This document shows, one piece after another, positions 33,224 to 39,904 of a DNA stretch of 64,000 bases. Position numbers and translations under genes: made by a program. How positions within the stretch are numbered: position 1 is the first letter of the stretch; each line of letters begins with the position of its first letter. The notes beneath the pieces are model-generated. The model had not been told where the DNA came from, searched no databases, and saw only the letters and a list, made by a program, of their open reading frames with translations. Source of the DNA: Pimelobacter simplex (GTDB lineage: Bacteria > Actinomycetota > Actinomycetes > Propionibacteriales > Nocardioidaceae); contig NZ_FOUK01000002.1 of assembly GCF_900114845.1 (NCBI RefSeq), positions 558,001-622,000 on the forward strand, written 5' to 3'.

Positions 33224-33589
33224 TCAGTAGCTGAAGGTCGTCGCGCCCTCGTCGCCGATCCACTCCCACATCGGGATGCTGCCGCCCACGACGGCGTTCT
33301 CGATGAGCCGCTCGGGGTCGAGCGCCTTCGCGTGGAAGCAGACCGGGCAGACCAGGTAGCGCCCTCCCGCGGCGGCGTACCGCGCGAGCAGGTCGGGCAG
33401 CGACGGGCAGCCCTCGCACGCCCGGCCGACGGCGACCCCTGGCTGCGCGAGCCGGACCGCCTCCTTGGTCAGGAACATCAGGGTCGGCCGGCCGTGCTCG
33501 GCCGCGCCCAGCGCGACCAGGAACGCCACCGCCACCCGTTCGGGATCCTCGAGCCCCGTGCTGAGGCTGATCACCGCCTTGTTCGACAT
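33224..33589 (-). CDS. DsrE/DsrF-like small sulfur-relay protein
   Basis: A 121-residue DsrE-fold protein. After a beta-alpha start (KAVISLSTGLEDPERVAVAF) it has cysteines in ACEGCPSLPDL and LVCPVCFHAK, the second at the usual position of the DsrE-like sulfur-carrying Cys. Proteins like this move sulfur or shield reactive thiols; the exact role is not known. The start is the ATG at 33589 after GGAG; longer versions upstream are not supported. It lies behind the hydrolase-LuxR gene on the same strand, separated by 143 bases. Confidence 0.8.
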   Translation of the reverse strand: MSNKAVISLSTGLEDPERVAVAFLVALGAAEHGRPTLMFLTKEAVRLAQPGVAVGRACEGCPSLPDLLARYAAAGGRYLVCPVCFHAKALDPERLIENAVVGGSIPMWEWIGDEGATTFSY

Positions 33590-33732
33590 CGCCTTCTCCT
33601 CTCGCTTCGTCCGTGCGGTCCGGTGCTCGTCCGGATGCTCCGACGCTACGAATCGGCGGCCCCGACGGGCATCGGTGCCGACGCGCATCGTGACGACGCG
33701 GCTGGCGGCCGGCGCGTACGCGTGCCCGGCGC

Positions 33733-34776
33733 TCAGGCGAGGACGCGGGCGACCGCGGCAGCCCGTGCGTTGCGGCCGGAGAGGCCGAGCTTGAGGTAGA
33801 TGTTCTGGAGGTGTCGCTCGACGGTCCGCACGCTGAGCGTGAGCCGCCCGGCGATGGCGGTGTTGTCGAGGCCCTCGGCGGCGAGGAGCAGGATCTCCCG
33901 CTCGCGCTCGGACAGGTTCGAGACCGGTGCGGCGGCGTGGTCGCGGTGCAGGAACGCACGGACCTCGTGGACGAAGACGGGCCAGGCGGGCTCATCGGCG
34001 AGCAGGACGTGGTTGCGCGAGTCGAGCAGCACCAGGCGGGCGTCCGGCAGCGCGGTGGCCAGTCGCGGGCCCCAGCCGGGCGCGACCCGGTCGCCTTCGG
34101 CGTGGAGCACGAGTGCCGGGACGGCGATCTCCGGCAGCAGCGGCCGGACGTCGACCTGGTGGCGCGCGACCCGGCTGCACACCGCGTTCTCGGTGTTGGT
34201 CGAGGTGCGCTGGAGCTCGTCCATCCACGCCATCTGGTCCTCGGTGGCGTCCGGGATGAAGGCGTTCGTGAACACCCTCCGGAAGAGCGGGTCCGGCCGC
34301 GCCCAGCCGGCCCGGATCATCGCCAGGAAGGCCTCCTCGGCGGCCTCGTCCTCCTGCTGCAGGCCCCCGCCGGCCATGCCGCCGTACAGGACGAGGCCCG
34401 AGACGCGGTCGGGGTGGGCGTGCGCGTAGGCGAGCGCGACGGGCGCGCCGCCCGACATGCCGAGCACCGCGAACCGGCTCAGGCCGGCGGCATCGACGAG
34501 CGTCTCGAGGTCGGCGAGCCGCCGGGCGAGCGAGAAGTCGGCGACGCCCCACTCGGAGAGCCCGAAGCCGCGCTCGTCGTACCGGACGACGGTGGCGAGA
34601 TCGCCGAGGTCGTCGAGGAAGTGCCGCCAGACCGGGCTCTGCCAGTCGTGCTGGAGGTGGCTGAGCCAGCACGACACGATGAGGAGCGGCGGGCCTGAGC
34701 CGTGCCGCGCCCAAGCGAGCCGGACGCCGTCGTCGGCCCGGCAGAACCGCACCTCCTGCGTCACGGCGCGCGCCAC
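33733..34776 (-). CDS. Alpha/beta hydrolase fused to a LuxR-type HTH
   Basis: A 347-residue two-domain protein. Residues 1-265 are an alpha/beta hydrolase: the nucleophile elbow GMSGG near residue 107, a catalytic Asp in HAEGDRVAP and a His in DSRNHVLL. Residues 285-347 are a LuxR/FixJ-type DNA-binding domain (LSEREREILLLAAEGLDN and TLSVRTVERHLQNIYLKLGL). The fusion suggests a regulator whose hydrolase-like domain binds or degrades a small ester or lactone signal. The catalytic triad looks complete, so it may be both enzyme and sensor. The GTG start is at 34776. A DsrE gene follows. Confidence 0.88.
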   Translation of the reverse strand: MARAVTQEVRFCRADDGVRLAWARHGSGPPLLIVSCWLSHLQHDWQSPVWRHFLDDLGDLATVVRYDERGFGLSEWGVADFSLARRLADLETLVDAAGLSRFAVLGMSGGAPVALAYAHAHPDRVSGLVLYGGMAGGGLQQEDEAAEEAFLAMIRAGWARPDPLFRRVFTNAFIPDATEDQMAWMDELQRTSTNTENAVCSRVARHQVDVRPLLPEIAVPALVLHAEGDRVAPGWGPRLATALPDARLVLLDSRNHVLLADEPAWPVFVHEVRAFLHRDHAAAPVSNLSEREREILLLAAEGLDNTAIAGRLTLSVRTVERHLQNIYLKLGLSGRNARAAAVARVLA

Positions 34777-34883
34777 CCGGCCAGCCTACGCCGCGGAACC
34801 GGGTGCGCGCCTTCGTCCGGGGAGCCCAACAGAGCCCCCGAGTCTTGGCCGGGACGACAGCCTGCGGGCCTGCGGAAGTCCCG

Positions 34884-36002
34884 ATGCTGGTCGCCATGCA
34901 CGAGTTGGTGGCCGACATCGAGGCCCTGGTCCGCTGCGAGTCCCCGTCGGAGGACCTCGCCGCGGTCGCCCGCAGCGCGGACGCCGTCGCGGCCGTCGGC
35001 ACCCGCCTGCTGGACGCCGAGCCGGAGCGGATCGTGCTCGACGGCTGGACCCACCTGCGCTGGCGCTTCGGGTCCGCGGCGCCCGGCGACCCGGCGCCGC
35101 GGGTGCTGCTGCTCGGCCACCACGACACCGTCTGGCCGGTGGGCTCGCTCGTCACCCATCCCTTCGGCGTGCACGACGGCGTGCTGCGCGGGCCGGGCTG
35201 CTTCGACATGAAGGCGGGCGTGGTGATGGCCTTCCACGCCGTCGCGGCGCTGCCGGCCGACGAGCGGGCGGGCATCACGATCCTCGTCACCGGCGACGAG
35301 GAGATCGGCTCCCCCTCGTCGCGCGCGCTCATCGAGAGCGAGGCGCGCGGCTGCGTGGCCGCGCTGGTGCTGGAGGCGGCCGGCCCCGGCGGGGCGCTCA
35401 AGACCGAGCGCAAGGGGGTCTCCCGGTACGACGTGCTCGTCACCGGCCGCGCCGCGCATGCCGGCCTCGAGCCGGAGCGGGGCGTGAACGCGACGATCGA
35501 GGTCGCCCACCAGGTCCACGCGGTGGCGGCGCTCGCCGATCCCGCGCGCGGGACGACAGTGACGCCGACCCGGCTCGACGCGGGCACGACGATCAACACC
35601 GTGCCGGCCGCGGCGGGCTTCGGGGTCGACGTGCGGGTGCGCGACGAGGCCGAGCAGGACCGGGTCCACGCCGCGCTGCAGGAGCTCCGCCCGGTGCTGC
35701 CGGGCGCGGACGTCGAGGTGGTCGGCGGGCCCAACCGTCCGCCGCTGACCTCCACCGCGACCCGGGCACTCTTCGACCGCGCCGCCACGATCGCTGCCGG
35801 GCTGGGACTCGACCCGCTGACCGCGCTCGCGGTCGGCGGCGCCTCTGACGGCAACTACACCGCCGGCGTCGGCACGCCGACCCTCGACGGGCTGGGCGCG
35901 GTGGGCGGCGGCGCCCATGCGGACGACGAGCACGTCGTCGTCGCCGAGCTGGGCCGGCGAACCGCGCTGCTGACCGCGCTCCTGACGGACCTGCTCCGAT
36001 GA
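34884..36002 (+). CDS. M20 family amidohydrolase, probable N-succinyl-amino-acid deacylase
   Basis: A 372-residue dinuclear zinc deacylase of the M20/CPG2 type. Metal ligands appear in LGHHDTVWP (His, Asp), GDEEIG (catalytic Glu with ligand Glu) and the C-terminal GGGAHADDEHV. The dimerisation domain is in the middle (about residues 175-290). I start it at the ATG at 34884, behind GGAAG. It overlaps a GNAT transferase and an N-succinylamino-acid-racemase-type gene, the three enzymes of a known D-to-L amino acid route in Geobacillus. It would release the L-amino acid from N-succinyl-L-amino acid; this substrate is inferred from the neighbours. Confidence 0.82.
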   Translation: MLVAMHELVADIEALVRCESPSEDLAAVARSADAVAAVGTRLLDAEPERIVLDGWTHLRWRFGSAAPGDPAPRVLLLGHHDTVWPVGSLVTHPFGVHDGVLRGPGCFDMKAGVVMAFHAVAALPADERAGITILVTGDEEIGSPSSRALIESEARGCVAALVLEAAGPGGALKTERKGVSRYDVLVTGRAAHAGLEPERGVNATIEVAHQVHAVAALADPARGTTVTPTRLDAGTTINTVPAAAGFGVDVRVRDEAEQDRVHAALQELRPVLPGADVEVVGGPNRPPLTSTATRALFDRAATIAAGLGLDPLTALAVGGASDGNYTAGVGTPTLDGLGAVGGGAHADDEHVVVAELGRRTALLTALLTDLLR

Positions 36003-36853
36003 CCACGCTCGCCCCCGCCGACGTGGCCGCCGCGGCGATCGCCGCCTCCGGCGTGGAGATCCGCACCCTCGACGCGATCGCCGACCTGGAGGCGGTCCGC
36101 CGCCTCTACGAGCACATCTGGCGCACCGGCGCGAGAAACCCGCCGATCACCGCGGACCTGCTCCGCGCGCTGGCCAAGGCCGGCAGCTACGTCAGCGGCG
36201 CGTACGACGGCGACGAGCTCGTCGGCGCCTGCTTCGGCTTCTTCGCGGCCCCCGGGCGCGAGACGCTGCACAGCCACATCGCCGGCGTGCTGCCGCGCGT
36301 CCGCGCGCGCAAGGTCGGCTTCGCGCTCAAGCTGCACCAGCGCGCGTGGGCGCTCGAGCACGGCGCGGGCGCCGTCACGTGGACCTACGACCCGCTGATC
36401 CGGCGCAACTCCTGGTTCAACCTGGGCAAGCTCGCCGCCGACGCGGTGGAGTACCTCCCCGACTTCTACGGCCCGATGGACGACGACATCAACCGCGCCG
36501 ACCCCACCGACCGGCTGCTCGTCCGCTGGCCGCTGCTCGCGCCGGCCGTGACCGACGCCTGCGCCGGGACGCCACGCGCGCTGGAGGGCGCCGCGCTGCG
36601 GGCGGCCGGGGCGGTCGTGGCACTGGAGAGCTCGGCCGCGGGCGGGCCGATCGTGCGGCCGTCGTACGGACGGACGGTGCTGGTGGGCGTCCCCGACGAC
36701 ATCGAGGCGCTGCGCGAGCACGACGCGTCGCTCGCGGCGCAGTGGCGTGGCGCGCTGCGCGAGGTGCTCGGCGGGCTGCTCGCCGGAGGCGCGCAGGTGC
36801 GGGGATTCGACCGAGAGGGCTGGTACGTCGTGGAGAGGAAGGAGTCGCAGTGA
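35999..36853 (+). CDS. GNAT acyltransferase, probable D-amino-acid N-succinyltransferase
   Basis: A 284-residue GNAT-superfamily protein of the COG3375 kind. The acyl-CoA-binding fold shows in the segments GACFGFF, HSHIAGVLPRVRARKVGFAL and AVTWTYDPLIRRNSWFNLGKLAA. It overlaps the M20 gene upstream (4 bases) and the racemase gene downstream (4 bases). In Geobacillus kaustophilus the corresponding gene encodes succinyl-CoA:D-amino acid N-succinyltransferase, the first step of D-to-L conversion. By analogy I propose the same here; the acyl donor and amino acid are not shown by the sequence. Confidence 0.78.
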   Translation: MTTLAPADVAAAAIAASGVEIRTLDAIADLEAVRRLYEHIWRTGARNPPITADLLRALAKAGSYVSGAYDGDELVGACFGFFAAPGRETLHSHIAGVLPRVRARKVGFALKLHQRAWALEHGAGAVTWTYDPLIRRNSWFNLGKLAADAVEYLPDFYGPMDDDINRADPTDRLLVRWPLLAPAVTDACAGTPRALEGAALRAAGAVVALESSAAGGPIVRPSYGRTVLVGVPDDIEALREHDASLAAQWRGALREVLGGLLAGGAQVRGFDREGWYVVERKESQ

Positions 36854-37965
36854 AGCTCACCGGGGTGGAGATCCGGACCGTGGAGGTGCCGCTGGTGGCG
36901 CCGTTCCGGACGTCGTTCGGCACCGAGACCGTGCGCGAGGCGCTGCTCGTCCGGGTCGTCGGCGAGGACGCCGAGGGGTGGGGCGAGAGCGGCGCGGGGA
37001 CCGGGCCGTTCTACTCGTCGGAGTACACCCACGGCGCGGCCGACGTCCTGAGGCGGCACCTCGTGCCGGCGCTCGCCGCGCTCTCCGCGACCGGCGAGCT
37101 CGACGCGCACCGCGTGGCGCCGGCGCTCGCGCACGTGAAGGGCCACCGGATGGCGAAGGCCGCGCTGGAGACCGCGGTCCTCGACGCCGACCTGCGTGGC
37201 CGTGGCGAGTCGTTCGCGCACGCCCTCGGCGCGGTCCGGACCACGGTCCCGTGCGGGGTCTCGGTCGGGATCACCGAGTCGATCCCGGCACTGCTCGACG
37301 TGGTGGCGGGCTACCTGGCCGACGGATACCTGCGGATCAAGCTCAAGATCGAGCCCGGCTGGGACGTCGAGCCCGTCCGCGCGGTGCGCGAGCGGTTCGG
37401 CGACATCCCCCTCCAGGTCGACGCCAACACGGCGTACCGCCGCGGCGACGTACGGCACCTGGCCCAGCTCGACGCCTTCGACCTGCTCCTGCTGGAGCAG
37501 CCGCTCGACGAGGAGGACCTGCTCGGGCACGCCGAGCTCGCGCGGCAGCTGAGCACGCCGATCTGCCTCGACGAGTCGATCGTCTCCGCGCGGGCCGCGG
37601 CCGACGCGATCGCGCTCGGCGCCTGCTCGATCGTGAACATCAAGCCCGGGCGGGTCGGCGGCTACCTGGAGGCCCGGCGGATCCACGACGTGTGCGTCGC
37701 GCACGACGTGCCGGTGTGGTGCGGCGGGATGCTCGAGACCGGCCTGGGCCGGGCGGCGAACCTCGCGCTCGCGGCGCTGCCCGGCTTCGCGCTGCCGGGC
37801 GACACGTCGGCGTCGGAGCGGTACTACGCGACGGACCTGACCGAGCCGTTCGTGCTGCAGGACGGGCACCTCGCGGTGCCCACCGGGCCCGGCCTCGGCG
37901 TCACCCCGCTGCCCGACGTCCTGGACGAGGTGACGGTCGCGCGGGAGTGGATCCCTGTCCACTAA
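36850..37965 (+). CDS. menC: OSBS/N-succinylamino-acid racemase (enolase superfamily)
   Basis: A 371-residue member of the o-succinylbenzoate synthase / N-succinylamino acid racemase family. The acid-base lysine motif is KLKIEPGWD, the Mg ligands are VDANTAY (Asp), LLLEQPL (Glu) and CLDES (Asp), and the second catalytic Lys is in VNIKPGRVGG. The closing CGGMLETGLGRAANLAL is typical of the OSBS/NSAR subgroup. The GTG start at 36850 overlaps the GNAT gene. No other menaquinone gene is nearby, and the flanking GNAT and M20 genes favour the racemase role, although a dual OSBS activity is possible. Confidence 0.87.
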   Translation: MKLTGVEIRTVEVPLVAPFRTSFGTETVREALLVRVVGEDAEGWGESGAGTGPFYSSEYTHGAADVLRRHLVPALAALSATGELDAHRVAPALAHVKGHRMAKAALETAVLDADLRGRGESFAHALGAVRTTVPCGVSVGITESIPALLDVVAGYLADGYLRIKLKIEPGWDVEPVRAVRERFGDIPLQVDANTAYRRGDVRHLAQLDAFDLLLLEQPLDEEDLLGHAELARQLSTPICLDESIVSARAAADAIALGACSIVNIKPGRVGGYLEARRIHDVCVAHDVPVWCGGMLETGLGRAANLALAALPGFALPGDTSASERYYATDLTEPFVLQDGHLAVPTGPGLGVTPLPDVLDEVTVAREWIPVH

Positions 37966-37975
37966 CGTCGGTGGC

Positions 37976-39679
37976 GTGAGCGCCGCCGACCTCCCCCGGG
38001 CAGGGCTGGCGCGCGTCCTCGCCGAGCTCGGGACGACGCTGCTCGACGTCGTGTGCGGCGACGTCCAGCGTGCCGACGAGTCCGGCGCCGGGAGCGCCGC
38101 CGGGATCGGCGGCATCGTCATCCACGACCCCCTCGACGAGCCCGCGCTGCCCGAGCGCGCGCTCGTCCTCGGCGTCGGCCTGCACGAGAGCCGCGAGATC
38201 GCCGCGGTCGTCACCCAGCTCGGCGCGCAGGGCGCGATCGGGCTGGTGGTCCGCGGGCCGGTCGAGGCGGACGACCAGCTCCGCGCCGCCGTGCAGCGGG
38301 CAGGGGTGCCGGTCCTCGCGTTCACCCGCGGCGCGTCGTGGACCCAGCTCGCCGGCATGCTGCGCGTCCTCACCGCCGACGAGCCCGCGGCCGACGGCGG
38401 CGATCCCGTCCTCCCCACCGGCACGCTGGGCCGCGCGGGCGCCGGGCTGCGCCAGGTCGTCGGCTACCAGTCGGGGCTCGACGACCTGTTCGCCGTCGCC
38501 AACGCGATCGCGGCGCTCGTCGACGCGCCGGTCACGATCGAGGACCGCAACTCGCGGCTGCTGGCGTTCTCCAGCCGCCAGGAGGAGGTCGACACCTGGC
38601 GGGTGCAGACGATCCTGCGCCGCCAGGTGCCCGAGGACTACACGCGGATCCTCGAGGAGCGCGGGGTCTTCCAGGAGATCTACCGCAGCGACCGCCCGGT
38701 CTGGGTGGGGCCGATCGCCGAGGGCGAGCAGGGGCGCGCGGCGATCGCCGTCCGGGCCGGGGACGAGATCCTCGGGACGATCTGGGCCGTCGCCGCCGAG
38801 GCCTTCGACGAGGCGCGCGGCCAGGCGCTGTACGACGCCGCGAAGCTCGTCGCGATGCACCTGGTCTGGCAGCGCGCCGATGCCGACGTCGAGCGCCGGC
38901 TGCGCGCCGAGCTGATCAGCACCGCGCTCGAGAGCGGTCCGCGCACCCCCGAGACGATCCGCCGCTTGGGCCTGAAGGACGAGCCCTCGGTGGTGCTCGC
39001 GCTGACCGTCGTCGGCTCCGGCACCGAGCTGCCCCTGCCCGCCCAGCTCGCGGTCGAGCGCAAGCGGCTGGCCGACGCCTTCGCAGTGCACCTGACCGCC
39101 GTCCACCCACGCAGTGCCGCAGGTCTGGTCGGCGACGTCGCCTACGGCATCCTCCCGGTCGCCCGCGGTGGCGAGGAGCGCGCGGCCGAGCTCGCGGCGG
39201 ACTTCCTGTCCCGGGTCGACTCCCGGCTGCGGCCCCTCGTCGGCGTCGGGCCGCTGGCGCCCGGCAGCGCCGCCCTCCAGCGCTCGCGCTCGGGCGCCGA
39301 CCGCGCCCTGCGCGTGCTGCGCTCCCGGGTCACGGGCCGCCAGGTGGCCCGCCTCGACGACGTCCACCTGGAGGCGCTGCTCCTCGAGCTCGCCGACCGG
39401 GTGCCCAAGGGCGACCTGCCCAGCGGCCCCGTCGCCCGCCTCGTCGCCTACGACCGTGCCCACCAGAGCAGCCTGGTCGACACGCTGCGCGCCTGGCTCG
39501 ACGCCTTCGGCGACGTGGCGATCGCCTCGGCCGCGATGTACGTCCACGCCAACACCTTCCGCTACCGGCTGCGCCGGGCGGCCGAGGTCGGCGGGCTCGA
39601 CCTGGCCGATCCCAACGCGCGGCTGGCGGCGATGCTGCAGCTGCGGTTGATGGACCTCAGCGCGACGTCGGCGGAGTAG
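37976..39679 (+). CDS. PucR-family transcriptional regulator
   Basis: A 567-residue regulator with the three-part PucR layout: an N-terminal PucR-type sensor (about residues 1-135, for example GVGLHESREIAAVVTQLGAQ), a central region (150-400) with a CdaR/GGDEF-like fold, and a C-terminal HTH (SAAMYVHANTFRYRLRRAAE). It follows the racemase gene after only ten bases, so it is in the same operon and probably senses an amino acid or peptide and controls both this operon and the convergent transport cluster. GTG start. Confidence 0.88.
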   Translation: MSAADLPRAGLARVLAELGTTLLDVVCGDVQRADESGAGSAAGIGGIVIHDPLDEPALPERALVLGVGLHESREIAAVVTQLGAQGAIGLVVRGPVEADDQLRAAVQRAGVPVLAFTRGASWTQLAGMLRVLTADEPAADGGDPVLPTGTLGRAGAGLRQVVGYQSGLDDLFAVANAIAALVDAPVTIEDRNSRLLAFSSRQEEVDTWRVQTILRRQVPEDYTRILEERGVFQEIYRSDRPVWVGPIAEGEQGRAAIAVRAGDEILGTIWAVAAEAFDEARGQALYDAAKLVAMHLVWQRADADVERRLRAELISTALESGPRTPETIRRLGLKDEPSVVLALTVVGSGTELPLPAQLAVERKRLADAFAVHLTAVHPRSAAGLVGDVAYGILPVARGGEERAAELAADFLSRVDSRLRPLVGVGPLAPGSAALQRSRSGADRALRVLRSRVTGRQVARLDDVHLEALLLELADRVPKGDLPSGPVARLVAYDRAHQSSLVDTLRAWLDAFGDVAIASAAMYVHANTFRYRLRRAAEVGGLDLADPNARLAAMLQLRLMDLSATSAE

Positions 39680-39688
39680 GCTCCCCGC

Positions 39689-39904
39689 ATGCAGAGCACC
39701 GGGCCCGGCAGCGAGCTGTGGAAGCAGCTCCAGAAGGTGCGCGTGACCAACGGCAAGATCGAGGCGCCGGTCCGCGCGAACGGCAAGGACGGCATCCAGG
39801 TCGGCGACTTCTCGCTGACCGAGCCGCGCCCGGCCTCGGCGCGGGGTGACGAGGAGCCCGTCCGCAGGCGCGGTCTGCTGGCCCGGCTGCTCCGGCGCGG
39901 CTAG
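39689..39904 (+). CDS. Small basic protein of unknown function
   Basis: A 71-residue protein, unrecognised. It starts with an ATG nine bases behind the PucR gene. The middle half (WKQLQKVRVTNGKIEAPVR, then GIQVGDFSLTE) is mixed polar; the last 15 residues are strongly basic (RRRGLLARLLRRG). It converges on the esterase/peptidase fusion gene and overlaps it by four bases at the 3' end. It may be a regulator or nucleic-acid-binding peptide, but nothing proves this. Confidence 0.5.
   Translation: MQSTGPGSELWKQLQKVRVTNGKIEAPVRANGKDGIQVGDFSLTEPRPASARGDEEPVRRRGLLARLLRRG

Noticed and set aside
36850..37965. menC as a menaquinone gene
   Set aside because: No other men gene is adjacent and the gene is fused by overlaps to GNAT and M20 genes, so the racemase role is preferred, though not excluded.
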